Shown here: positions 35,112-43,657 of the stretch, piece after piece
How the letters are laid out: each line of letters opens with the position of its first letter
Numbering within the stretch: position 1 is the stretch's first letter
NCBI GenBank assembly: GCA_965267605.1
Contig: OZ254088.1
Span: forward strand, 620,001 to 684,000
Reading direction: 5' to 3'
Length of the DNA stretch: 64,000 nt
From: G965267605 sp965267605
GTDB taxonomy: Bacteria; Bacteroidota; Bacteroidia; Flavobacteriales_E; Vicingaceae
Translations under genes and position numbers: made by a program
The notes under the pieces: generated by a model
What the model saw: only the letters and a program-made list of their open reading frames with translations
The model's database searches: none
What the model was told of the DNA's origin: nothing

Positions 35112-36074
35112 CTATATGATTTCAATTGCGTAGTAAGAGACCAGGCTGGGATTGTTGATCGTATGTGGAATAGTTACAGGGCTGGTTTGGTCCGCATCCT
35201 GAACCTTCACTTTCACAAAGATCACATCATTCAATACGTAGTTAGCCGCATTGAATGTGAACTTGTGCGTATATGTTGCGCCCGGTGCTCCCGTCATATC
35301 AGGTCCAGTTGTTGTTGAACCTGTTGCAAGCGACATCCATGTAGCCAATGTATCGAACGCTTCTAATTCTTTATGGATCTGGTATTGGTTAACCGTTAAA
35401 CTGGTAGCAGGTGTGCTGTCGTCATTGAATGCGAACCAGATCTCAACGTTTCCAGCGGAGGCTGGGATTTTAAGTGTAGTTCCCGGACTGTGGGTGTACG
35501 AATTCGCATGCATCCCAATCAACTGCGGTGGAAGATTTCCAAGAGAAGGACTGTTTCCATACATGTCTTTTGCACCGTTCTGGATCCACGCCCGGATCTC
35601 ATTTACCCATTTGGCAGAATCCGGACTCCATACCTGACTTCGGATTACTTGTTGGTTTGGTGGGTATGCAGGCATATATCCAGACGTTCCGGGTATCCAG
35701 AATGTCAATCTTCGATATACCAATGAAGAATCGGGCTTCCCTGGTTCAATTCTGTATTTGAACTGATAGGGTGCAAGCGTTGGGTCATTGGTCAAACATG
35801 GTTCGTAAACCATGGTGTTATAAGCTGAGTAGATGGTTCTGTAATCCGGAGGAAAAGTACCATCATGACAACCAGACACAGCACATTGAGGTTCAAAAAT
35901 CCTTTCATACAATGATGCGAAGTTGTCCGATGCAATCGGATTCCCACCATTACTCAACGAATCTGGTTGTGGTTCCAGATCATAAGGATTGATATGCTTC
36001 TTCTTACAACCACTGAACTGTATTATCAGTACAGCAGTTAGAAGCCCAACAAGAACTAACCCGAGTTTCCTCAT
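35112..36074 (-). CDS. Lipoprotein with CX4CH haem-like motif
   Basis: A 320-residue predicted lipoprotein with lipobox FSGC. Near the mature N terminus lies QCAVSGCHDG (C64, C69, H70), a C-x4-CH arrangement that can hold covalent haem in some cytochromes, though CxxCH is the norm. The segment resembles the planctomycete-type cytochrome domain that accompanies DUF1549/DUF1553 and DUF1501 genes. The remaining 200 residues are beta-rich and look like a binding or structural domain. The start at 36074 is chosen for its signal peptide; the 29 codons upstream run into the DUF1501 gene. Haem binding is inferred and untested. Confidence 0.72.
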   Translation of the reverse strand: MRKLGLVLVGLLTAVLIIQFSGCKKKHINPYDLEPQPDSLSNGGNPIASDNFASLYERIFEPQCAVSGCHDGTFPPDYRTIYSAYNTMVYEPCLTNDPTLAPYQFKYRIEPGKPDSSLVYRRLTFWIPGTSGYMPAYPPNQQVIRSQVWSPDSAKWVNEIRAWIQNGAKDMYGNSPSLGNLPPQLIGMHANSYTHSPGTTLKIPASAGNVEIWFAFNDDSTPATSLTVNQYQIHKELEAFDTLATWMSLATGSTTTGPDMTGAPGATYTHKFTFNAANYVLNDVIFVKVKVQDADQTSPVTIPHTINNPSLVSYYAIEII

Positions 36075-36075
36075 C

Positions 36076-37509
36076 CTATAATTGGTTAAATAATGAATTC
36101 GAACTTGAGTCAATATGACCTGCATTGATGATGTCTGTGTCAATACCAAAGATCTCACCAATGGTCAGGATGTTATCTATGTTAGACCCAATCTGCTGAC
36201 CTGAGTATTTGTCTGCGTTAGGTCCTCCAACTTTATAGTTTACCGGAACGTTTTGCGTTTGTGATCCTCCAACCATCTGTGTAAAGATCTTCAGCGAGTG
36301 TGCATCCGAGTGATCGTAAGCATTCCACTGGTTCGTTTGATCTTTAATAGGGTTGGCATTTAGGTTTCTACCACACTCAGGACTAAGAATCATAATGGTT
36401 TTGTCCTTCATCTGAGGATGGTTCTGAATCACATCCCATAAGTAACCTACCGCGTAATCAGCTCTTGCCAGCGATTGTACGTAGTTCGTGAAATCGGAGT
36501 GGCATGAATCCACACTGCTGAAGTTCACAACCGTAAGGTTAGGGGAGAACTCATTCAATATCTCCGCAACGTAACCCACTGAGTGAACGTCATTCGCGCT
36601 TCCAAGATCTCCAGTAGAGAATTCAGGTGCGTGAGCGATTGTACCATAAGGCCCGGGCCCCAGTTCTTTCTGGAACATGTTATCCATGAATTGCTTGATC
36701 TGCTTGATTTCGGCATCAGTGTTACCCAGTTTTTTAAGCGCTGGACCATAACTGGAGAACTGATTGTCAAGGAAATTCTGCATGAACCGCATATGTCCCA
36801 AATCAGCGTCAGTGTATTGCTTCGCATTCATGAGGTAAGACTGGCCTGGTGCTTTGAAAGTAGTGGAAGGAGCGAAGAAGTTTGCACCGTACTCCGCACC
36901 ATAGCCTTCAACATCTGAATGATTCAACAGCGGAACACCATTGCCGATGGCATTACCTACCATCCAAACTTTGGTTGCGGGTAAGCCTAAGTGTCTTCTT
37001 ACATATTCGAAGATCGTTGGATTGATCGGTTTGTTCTGTAGTCCCTGTGCTGCGGCCGGATTACCTTGAAGTAGACTGTTAAGTCCACCATAGTGTCCTC
37101 GTGATGCTGCCTGAACATCCTGGAACGTTGTCCCCATTTCCTCAATGGTAAGGTTTCCAGCTGTGCCAATACCGGCATCACCATCCGAGCCCCAGATCCT
37201 GGTAATAGGTGTAGCTCCACCAGCACCTTTACCGAAAACACGTTTTGAGGCTGGCAAAACACCAGTGAACATGTTAGGCATGATGTTACCATCTTGCGTT
37301 TCACCGTTAGACGCCTGGCTCTCTTTCAGGTATCCACGGTTAATTACTTCGTTGTAGCGAACACCGCCAGCAAACAGTACATAAACTACGTACTCTGCAT
37401 ACTGGGTGCCAGTTGCCGCGAAAAGTCTTCCCGAAGGAAGGATATAAGGTGCAGCAAACGCTCCCGCTGTTGCCGCTCCTGCTGTTTTAAGAAAATCTCT
37501 TCTTTTCAT
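36076..37509 (-). CDS. DUF1501 protein with twin-arginine signal
   Basis: A 477-residue exported protein. MKRRDFLKTAGAATAGAFAA is a clear Tat signal, implying export in a folded, possibly cofactor-bearing state. The body matches DUF1501 proteins, related to the alkaline phosphatase/sulfatase superfamily: VLFAGGVRYNEV, GHYGGLNSLLQG, VVNFSSVDSCHSDF, then MILSPECGRN and DHSDAHSL, where the Asp and His residues could bind metal. In Planctomycetes such genes pair with DUF1549/DUF1553/cytochrome genes, and the same company appears here as small lipoproteins. No substrate is known. Confidence 0.85.
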   Translation of the reverse strand: MKRRDFLKTAGAATAGAFAAPYILPSGRLFAATGTQYAEYVVYVLFAGGVRYNEVINRGYLKESQASNGETQDGNIMPNMFTGVLPASKRVFGKGAGGATPITRIWGSDGDAGIGTAGNLTIEEMGTTFQDVQAASRGHYGGLNSLLQGNPAAAQGLQNKPINPTIFEYVRRHLGLPATKVWMVGNAIGNGVPLLNHSDVEGYGAEYGANFFAPSTTFKAPGQSYLMNAKQYTDADLGHMRFMQNFLDNQFSSYGPALKKLGNTDAEIKQIKQFMDNMFQKELGPGPYGTIAHAPEFSTGDLGSANDVHSVGYVAEILNEFSPNLTVVNFSSVDSCHSDFTNYVQSLARADYAVGYLWDVIQNHPQMKDKTIMILSPECGRNLNANPIKDQTNQWNAYDHSDAHSLKIFTQMVGGSQTQNVPVNYKVGGPNADKYSGQQIGSNIDNILTIGEIFGIDTDIINAGHIDSSSNSLFNQL

Positions 37510-37527
37510 CTTGTCGTAGTTATGTAT

Positions 37528-38013
37528 TTAGTAGTACAGGTATTCGTTGCACATCGCAAACGAGAAGTATACAAGCTCAGCTCTTACCTGGGTGTTTGCG
37601 TTGATGTAATTCACGAAATAGGTCTTTTCAGCTTCCGTAGGTTTTCTAACTAGAAACCGCTCATATGCATCTGTAACGAACTTCGCAGGATCAGCACGCA
37701 TCTCATTGTCTGAAGGGATAATGACACCAGGTTTGTTAAGGAAGTTTGACACTACCACCTCTCGTGCCAATTGCTTATCTCCAATGGAAAGTATACAGTT
37801 GGAGCAGATCAATACCTCTGTGGCTGATAGCGCTTTTTGAAACATGTTGGCGTACAGTATGGAAACATACTGCTCATCAGATTTCAGTTTGTTCTTATCA
37901 GCAATCGCTGGCGTAAGCCCTAGTGGGTTAACACCGTATAGGTTATCATCCTTCTTCTTACATCCTGAAAGGAAGAAGATGGGAATGAACAATAATGGAA
38001 CTAGCTTTCTCAT
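37528..38013 (-). CDS. Small lipoprotein resembling the DUF1553 C-terminal part
   Basis: A 161-residue predicted lipoprotein with lipobox LSGC and mature start CKKKDDNLYG, including a K-D-D surface signal. It contains LICSNC, a CxxC that lacks the following His needed for haem. The end (ERFLVRKPTEAEKTYFVNY then YFSFAMCNEYLYY) resembles the end of DUF1553 proteins, where a growth of short helices ends in an EFxY/NEYLY pattern. It is 18 bases upstream of the DUF1501 start and four bases after the previous gene's stop. Confidence 0.65.
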   Translation of the reverse strand: MRKLVPLLFIPIFFLSGCKKKDDNLYGVNPLGLTPAIADKNKLKSDEQYVSILYANMFQKALSATEVLICSNCILSIGDKQLAREVVVSNFLNKPGVIIPSDNEMRADPAKFVTDAYERFLVRKPTEAEKTYFVNYINANTQVRAELVYFSFAMCNEYLYY

Positions 38014-38017
38014 ATTC

Positions 38018-38941
38018 TTAGAAGTTCGCGTAATCGTTTCCTTTTAATATTTCTTTTTGCAATGCTTGCGGATTCATTGTATTACCGTAAGTAAGCATGT
38101 GGTTAAATACCTCTTCCGGTGTTGCCTCGCGCCCCACGAAGGTGATGTACATCCATCGAATCACGCCTTCATGCCACTCTTTACATGAGCTGATGATTCT
38201 GTAGTAATCGTCTTTGTTTTGTCCATCCATTCCCAACAGGTGGGTAACAGCCACACCATCCTGAACCATGTCATACACTTGTTGACGCTCCAGGTCAGTA
38301 GGCAATCTGAACAGGTAATGATCGAACCCGGTCCTTGCATAGTTATTAGGGTTGTACATCTCTTCCTTCTCAAATACCACATTGTCTATACATCGCTTGT
38401 ATAGTTCATGAATATCAATGATGCCTTCTCTGTACTCTTCGTTGGCGGCTAATAGTTTGTTGCACTTGTCGATCTTCGCTCGGTTATAGGCCCAACCAAT
38501 CCAATCACCTGTTGCAGAATCATTCTGCGCTGCGTTCTCGATCAATCCGCGCTCTTGCAAAATCGTTCCATCAGCTGAATTGGCACCTAAGGCTCGAATC
38601 TTGGTTAGCTCATAAAACCTAAGGAAGTAAGCATAATGGTAAGATGAGTCTCCAGCACGCCAGGTTTCATCAAACATCAGCTTATCAATCAGTGCCTCTC
38701 TGGCTGCAAAGCTCAGGTCCGCAGCTTTTAATGTAGCAACCTCGGCATCCATTTCAGAGTTCAATGGCTCTCTACCAATAAGGTCGATGTAAAGTCTGTT
38801 TACATAGTTTCTGACCTTCACATTAGGAACCTCTGCACTATAAGGAGGCGTATTGTCAGGAATCAGGTCAGATTTCTTCTTACAGCCTAATACTGTTCCC
38901 ACAGTAGCTGTAATGAGCAATAGGTAAGCAAGATTCTTCAT
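38018..38941 (-). CDS. Lipoprotein resembling DUF1549
   Basis: A 307-residue predicted lipoprotein (lipobox VLGC, then KKKSDL). VNRLYIDLIGREPLNSEMDAEVATLK recalls the opening of DUF1549 (FLDLLGRxPTxxE), and REALIDKLMFDETW fits the same family. The rest is helical with paired Trp and Tyr. It appears to be the first gene of the eight-gene minus-strand run. The start at 38941 is chosen because the upstream 21 codons do not form a signal peptide. Together with the next gene it may represent a split DUF1549/DUF1553 pair. Confidence 0.68.
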   Translation of the reverse strand: MKNLAYLLLITATVGTVLGCKKKSDLIPDNTPPYSAEVPNVKVRNYVNRLYIDLIGREPLNSEMDAEVATLKAADLSFAAREALIDKLMFDETWRAGDSSYHYAYFLRFYELTKIRALGANSADGTILQERGLIENAAQNDSATGDWIGWAYNRAKIDKCNKLLAANEEYREGIIDIHELYKRCIDNVVFEKEEMYNPNNYARTGFDHYLFRLPTDLERQQVYDMVQDGVAVTHLLGMDGQNKDDYYRIISSCKEWHEGVIRWMYITFVGREATPEEVFNHMLTYGNTMNPQALQKEILKGNDYANF

Positions 38942-38983
38942 GAAGTAATGGTTGTGCAACTTTAGCCGATTTGTCGACTGCAT

Positions 38984-38991
38984 TAAAGTTA
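38984..38991 (-). promoter_or_regulatory. Putative promoter of the DUF1501/T9SS run
   Basis: TAACTTTA on the minus strand, seven of eight matches to TAnnTTTG, 43 bases before the first gene of the run. No convincing -33 element. Confidence 0.35.
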
Positions 38992-39098
38992 GCGAATCCA
39001 CCAAATAATCTGATACCCAGCGAGATAAAAAAATAAAGTTTAAGGGAATATTCTACACTTTTTCGATCTCAGAAAATATTTCCTCTGGCAAATCTTAA

Positions 39099-39123
39099 AA
39101 TCACCGAACGATATTGGGTGATT
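39099..39123 (-). terminator. Putative uvrA terminator
   Basis: Seven-base complementary arms aatcacc and ggtgatt with an 11-base loop lie just after the uvrA stop, and on the minus strand are followed by ttaaga. The stem is short and the T-run weak, so this is tentative. Confidence 0.4.
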
Positions 39124-39132
39124 CTGGTAATC

Positions 39133-41922
39133 CTAAATCCCCAGTTTGCCCTTTAGGTATCCCGAAGTGTATCCCTGGCCAGATGTAGCAACGTCTTCAG
39201 GTGTTCCCGTTACAACCAAATTTCCTCCCGCGTCACCACCATCCGGACCGAGGTCTGTAATCCAGTCGGCACACTTGATTACATCCATATTGTGTTCGAT
39301 AATTACCAGTGTGTGTCCCGCTTCCAGAAGGGCATCAAATGCTTTCAGTAGCTGTTGAATATCGTGAATATGCAATCCGGTAGTGGGTTCATCAAAAATG
39401 AACAATATGTGATCCCCATTTTCCTTTCTGCCAATGAAGGAAGCCAGCTTGATACGTTGTGCTTCGCCACCTGAAAGTGTACTTGAGCTTTGACCCAGTT
39501 GTACGTACCCGAGTCCTACGTCAAGCAACGGTTGGATCTTGGCTGCTACCTTTTTGGCTTGCCGGTCTTCTTTATCTCCAAAGAACTCAACTGCCTCGGC
39601 AACGGTCATCCGCAGCACATCGGAAATACTCTTTTCATGATAGGTGACTTCCAGCACCTCCTCCTTGAACCGTTTTCCCTCGCACGTTTCACAGGTAAGA
39701 TTGATGTCGGCCATAAACTGCATTTCAACCTTGATGGTTCCTTCTCCCTGACACATTTCACACCTGCCCCCATCTGTATTGAATGAAAAGAATGCCGGTT
39801 TATAACCCCTTACCTTTGACAGTGGCTGTGCGGTGAAAAGCTGACGAATTTCATCGTACGCTTTGATGTAAGTAACGGGGTTGGAACGTGATGATTTACC
39901 GATAGGGTTCTGATCAACAAATTCAACTCCGGTTATAGCATCATAATCTCCAGTTAGCTGTTTGAAGGTTCCCGTCTTTTCCGAGTAGCCTTCCTTCAGT
40001 TTCTTAAGAGCAGGGAAGAGGATGCTTTTCACCAGGGAGGATTTCCCGCTACCGCTAACACCACTTACTACGTTAAGGACCCCAAGCGGAATTTTTACGT
40101 CAATGTTCTTCAGGTTGTTATGACTGGCGCCCTCAATACCGATGAATTTCTTCCAGTTCCTTCTGTTCTTGGGTACGGGAAGGTCAAGTTCTCCTGTAAG
40201 GTATTTGGCGGTTAGGCTATCCTTGGCCTTTTCGAGTTGTGAATGCCCACCCTGAAATACCAGCTTTCCTCCGAGGTGCCCTGCCTTAGGTCCAAGGTCG
40301 ATGAGGTAATCTGAAGCTTCCATGATTTCTTCATCATGCTCAACAACGATAACCGTGTTGCCTTGCTTCTTGAGTCCATCCAACACGCCAATAAGATTGG
40401 CGGTGTCTTTCGGATGTAGACCAATGCTGGGCTCATCCAATATGTACATGGAGCCGACCAGACTGCTTCCCAACGAAGTTGCCAGATTGATTCGTTGCGA
40501 CTCACCGCCAGAGAGCGATCCCGAAAGCCTGTTTAAAGTGAGGTACCCTAAACCAACGTTGAGCAGATAATCCAGACGGTTGTTGATCTCTACAAGCAAT
40601 CGTTTAGCAATCTTCGCATCTGTTTTACTCAGTTTTAGGTTCTGGAAAAGGTCATGCAATCTGGTGATTGGTATGTTGATCAGGTCGGTAATCTTCTGGC
40701 CATCGATCAATACATATCCAGCTTCTTCTCGCAATCGGTTTCCATTACAGGTGGTACAAGTTGTTCTTCCGCGATAACGTGATAGCATTACCCTGTACTG
40801 GATCTTATAGCTTTTCTTTTCAACGTACTTGAAGAAATCATTGATACCCTTGAAAGAAGCTGTTCCGTTCCAGAGCATATCCCGTTCTTCCTCTGTGAGA
40901 TCACTATATGCCCTGTGGATTGGAAAGTCTTCAGCACCCGCTCCGCGAATCACATCGTTCTTCCATTTAGACATCTTTTCTCCCTTCCAGGCCACAACAC
41001 ATTCGTCATACACAGATTTGGACCGATCCGGAACGACAAGATCCTCGTCAATGCCAATGATCTTTCCATACCCTTCACAGGTTGGGCAGGCACCCAATGG
41101 ATTGTTGAAGCTGAAAAGATGAATGGATGGTTCAATGAACGTTACCCCGTCCCGCTCAAAGTGCTGAGAGAACGACTTGAACTTCTTGGCCGAGGTGACA
41201 TAAAGCACGCAGGTGCCCTTTCCCTCATAGAAGGCGGTTTCCGCAGAATCTCTAATTCTCGACAGGTTTTCCTCTTCTCTTGACGCCATCAGTCGATCGA
41301 TGACCAGAAATATCTCATTGGCCACGAGGTCTCCCTTGATGTCGTCTATTCTAAGCAATTCATTGTTCGCAAGGATTCTCGAATATCCTTGTTGCATGTA
41401 AATGCTGAGCTGTTCCTCAACCGTTCTGTCCTCAGGAAGCTGAAAAGGCGCTAGCATCAACAGTTTTTCTTTCTCATCCAGCTTTTCAATGTAAGCCTGT
41501 ACATCCTCAGGATAGTCGCGTTTCACTTCTTCTCCTGATACCGGGGAGATAGTTTTACCTATCCGCGCAAAGAGCAGTTTGAGAAAGTCGTATATCTCTG
41601 TTGTAGTGCCAACCGTTGATCTGGGGTTTCTGGAGGTTACCTTTTGCTCGATGGCAATGGCCGGACTAACGCCTTCTATGTAATCTACGGCCGGTTTTTC
41701 CATCCTTCCAAGGAATTGTCTTGCGTAGGATGACAAACTTTCAACGTATCTCCTTTGTCCTTCAGCATAGAGTGTATCAAAGGCAAGAGAGGTTTTTCCG
41801 GAGCCGGAAAGGCCTGTAATTACCACGAACTGATTTCGGGGTATTTCCACATCAATCCCTTTCAGGTTGTGGACCCGCGCATTTTTAATAATGATCTTGC
41901 TTTGCTTTTTTACACCGCTCAT
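39133..41922 (-). CDS. uvrA: Excinuclease ABC subunit A
   Basis: The damage-recognition ATPase of nucleotide excision repair, 929 residues. Both ABC modules are complete: Walker A GLSGSGKTS near the N terminus and GVSGSGKSS near residue 630, signatures LSGGESQRINLA and LSGGEAQRIKLA. The zinc modules CPTCEGYG, CTTCNGNR, CEMCQGEG and CETCEGKR are present. It stands alone with its own promoter box 43 bases upstream. Divergent from the sigma factor gene. Confidence 0.97.
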   Translation of the reverse strand: MSGVKKQSKIIIKNARVHNLKGIDVEIPRNQFVVITGLSGSGKTSLAFDTLYAEGQRRYVESLSSYARQFLGRMEKPAVDYIEGVSPAIAIEQKVTSRNPRSTVGTTTEIYDFLKLLFARIGKTISPVSGEEVKRDYPEDVQAYIEKLDEKEKLLMLAPFQLPEDRTVEEQLSIYMQQGYSRILANNELLRIDDIKGDLVANEIFLVIDRLMASREEENLSRIRDSAETAFYEGKGTCVLYVTSAKKFKSFSQHFERDGVTFIEPSIHLFSFNNPLGACPTCEGYGKIIGIDEDLVVPDRSKSVYDECVVAWKGEKMSKWKNDVIRGAGAEDFPIHRAYSDLTEEERDMLWNGTASFKGINDFFKYVEKKSYKIQYRVMLSRYRGRTTCTTCNGNRLREEAGYVLIDGQKITDLINIPITRLHDLFQNLKLSKTDAKIAKRLLVEINNRLDYLLNVGLGYLTLNRLSGSLSGGESQRINLATSLGSSLVGSMYILDEPSIGLHPKDTANLIGVLDGLKKQGNTVIVVEHDEEIMEASDYLIDLGPKAGHLGGKLVFQGGHSQLEKAKDSLTAKYLTGELDLPVPKNRRNWKKFIGIEGASHNNLKNIDVKIPLGVLNVVSGVSGSGKSSLVKSILFPALKKLKEGYSEKTGTFKQLTGDYDAITGVEFVDQNPIGKSSRSNPVTYIKAYDEIRQLFTAQPLSKVRGYKPAFFSFNTDGGRCEMCQGEGTIKVEMQFMADINLTCETCEGKRFKEEVLEVTYHEKSISDVLRMTVAEAVEFFGDKEDRQAKKVAAKIQPLLDVGLGYVQLGQSSSTLSGGEAQRIKLASFIGRKENGDHILFIFDEPTTGLHIHDIQQLLKAFDALLEAGHTLVIIEHNMDVIKCADWITDLGPDGGDAGGNLVVTGTPEDVATSGQGYTSGYLKGKLGI

Positions 41923-41965
41923 GCGTGAAATGACACCTTTAACAATCTTTAACAGACGTGGAGCG

Positions 41966-41973
41966 CAAAGCTA
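41966..41973 (-). promoter_or_regulatory. uvrA -7 promoter box
   Basis: TAGCTTTG on the minus strand, followed by CG, an exact TAnnTTTG match 43 bases before the uvrA start. I see no -33 TTTG at standard distance and no obvious LexA-type palindrome. Confidence 0.5.
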
Positions 41974-42079
41974 GTGGTCTTTTGGTAAATTTGATTAAGA
42001 ATTTTCAGGTACACACAATAACATCCTGAAACCTTCGTTTAAATAGGAAGTATAAAAGCAAAAAGGAACGCTTATTGAT

Positions 42080-42140
42080 TAGACATCTACCAGTTATTAG
42101 TACGAATTGATTTTGTTAACCCCTAAAAGGTAGATGTTTA
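42080..42140 (+). promoter_or_regulatory. Inverted repeat covering the sigma factor start codon
   Basis: tagacatctacc (42080-42091) pairs with ggtagatgttta (42129-42140), 12 pairs with one G-U, around a 37-base loop. The right arm contains the Shine-Dalgarno-like aaagg edge and the ATG at 42134 and reaches the ATG at 42140. In RNA it could block translation; in DNA it could be an operator. No partner protein is evident. Confidence 0.5.
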
Positions 42141-42724
42141 TGGAATCTCCTCAAATTTCTGACAAAGAACTGATCAGACAGTACCTCAGCGGTAAAGAAA
42201 GCGCATTTGAGATACTGATGAAGCGATACCAGGAAAAGGTATACACATATGTTCTTTACAACGTAAGAGACAAAGCCCTTGCGGACGATATCTTCCAGGA
42301 TACGTTCATCAAAGTAGTGGCAACCCTCAAGAAGGGTAAGTATAACGAGGAAGGGAAATTCTTGCCTTGGGTTATGCGAATCGCCCACAACCTCATGATC
42401 GATCATTTCCGAAGAAGCAATAAGATGCCTACGGTAAGTGGTAATGATGACTTCGATATTTTCGATGTAATTCCATGTGATAAGAAATCGGTGGAGCAGG
42501 ATATCGTAACCACTCAGATCAGGAAAGATGTGAAGAACATGATCAAATATCTTCCAAAAGATCAGAAGGAAGTCTTGATGATGAGGATCTATTACGAAAT
42601 GAGTTTCAAAGAGATCGCAGAACGCACCAACGTTAGTATTAATACGGCTTTGGGAAGGATGCGATACGCGCTGATCAACCTCAGAAAGATCGCTGAAGAG
42701 AACAACATGGTTCTGCGCGCGTAA
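42134..42724 (+). CDS. RNA polymerase sigma-70 factor, ECF-like
   Basis: A 196-residue sigma factor with only regions 2 and 4. Region 2 includes VRDKALADDIFQDTFIKVV and RIAHNLMIDHFRR (promoter melting and -10 contact); region 4 is LPKDQKEVLMMRIYYEMSFK followed by a helix-turn-helix with NVSINTALGRMRYA. A second in-frame ATG at 42140 may be the true start. No anti-sigma membrane gene follows, unlike many ECF operons. The only downstream partner is the 81-residue protein. Regulation may act through the inverted repeat over its start codon. Confidence 0.9.
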   Translation: MFMESPQISDKELIRQYLSGKESAFEILMKRYQEKVYTYVLYNVRDKALADDIFQDTFIKVVATLKKGKYNEEGKFLPWVMRIAHNLMIDHFRRSNKMPTVSGNDDFDIFDVIPCDKKSVEQDIVTTQIRKDVKNMIKYLPKDQKEVLMMRIYYEMSFKEIAERTNVSINTALGRMRYALINLRKIAEENNMVLRA

Positions 42725-42748
42725 ACTTTTAACACTATTTAACAATAA

Positions 42749-42994
42749 ATGATGTCCATGGACGTTATTGGGTTAGTAAAGCTAATCGCAACAACGCCTA
42801 TGGACATTTTTACTTTTGAAGATTATGCTGACATAACCCGGGAAGAAGAACAGCTAAAGAAGCTGTTGAACGGGGAAGTCACACCCGAAATCAGACCCAG
42901 CAAAGAGACGCTGGAAAATATCAAGAAATATTCTGAAGCACTAAGTGTGCGAAAGACCAATTCGATTGGAGACATGGAACTCCTGCTTAATTAA
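42749..42994 (+). CDS. Small acidic protein downstream of the sigma factor
   Basis: Up to 81 residues, cytoplasmic, no known domain. The conserved-looking part is the end: PSKETLENIKKYSEALSVRK and GDMELLLN. Small proteins with a similar end follow sigma factor genes in other Bacteroidota, as far as I recall, so a linked role is plausible. Starts at 42749, 42752, 42758 or 42800 are possible; the last gives a 64-residue protein beginning MDIFTFEDY. It overlaps the convergent nth gene by eight bases. Confidence 0.65.
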   Translation: MMSMDVIGLVKLIATTPMDIFTFEDYADITREEEQLKKLLNGEVTPEIRPSKETLENIKKYSEALSVRKTNSIGDMELLLN

Positions 42995-43622
42995 GCAGTG
43001 ATTTTCTTCCAATCTTCTTGAAGATCATATCGGTTTCCTGCCAGTTACCTCTGGCGGGACTATACTCCCTGCCGAAATAAATGATCTGCAAATGCAGTTT
43101 GTTCCAGCTTTCTTCTGGAAACAGGCGCTTGCAGTCCTGTTCGGTCCTATCTACATTTTTCCCGGTACTCAAATTCCACCGGTACATTAATCTGTGGATA
43201 TGCGTATCTACAGGGAACGCGGGTACACCGAATGCCTGTGTCATTACAACAGATGCAGTTTTATGACCTACGCCAGGTAGTTTTTCAAGTTCTACCATAT
43301 CAGCTGGAACTTCACCATTGTGCTCCGCCAATATGATCTCTGAGAGTCCGTAGATACCTTTTGATTTCATCGGTGAGAGTCCACAGGGTTTGATGATCTC
43401 GCGAATTTCGTCTACCGAAAGCTTAACCATGTCGGCCGGGTTGTCGGCAGCTTCAAATAGAATAGGGGTAATGGTGTTTACCCTGGCATCCGTGCATTGG
43501 GCACTTAACAATACGGCAACCAACAAGGTGTACGGATCCTTATGATCCAGGGGGATTGGAGGCTCTGGATAAAGACGCTCCAACGTATCCATTACAAATT
43601 CTACCTTTTCTGTCTGCTTCAT
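42987..43622 (-). CDS. nth: Endonuclease III lacking the Fe-S cluster cysteines
   Basis: A 211-residue DNA glycosylase/AP lyase for oxidised pyrimidines. The catalytic pair is intact: lysine in LPGVGHKTA (K121) and aspartate in FPVDTHIHR (D139), close to the E. coli positions 120 and 138. The C terminus has normal length, but the four cysteines that bind the [4Fe-4S] cluster are absent (REYSPARGNWQETDMIFKK). The fold therefore must be held without the cluster. Divergent from the GroES-like gene with 35 bases between starts. Confidence 0.92.
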   Translation of the reverse strand: MKQTEKVEFVMDTLERLYPEPPIPLDHKDPYTLLVAVLLSAQCTDARVNTITPILFEAADNPADMVKLSVDEIREIIKPCGLSPMKSKGIYGLSEIILAEHNGEVPADMVELEKLPGVGHKTASVVMTQAFGVPAFPVDTHIHRLMYRWNLSTGKNVDRTEQDCKRLFPEESWNKLHLQIIYFGREYSPARGNWQETDMIFKKIGRKSLLN

Positions 43623-43657
43623 TCAGCAATAATATCTTTACCGGCAAATGTAAGGAC

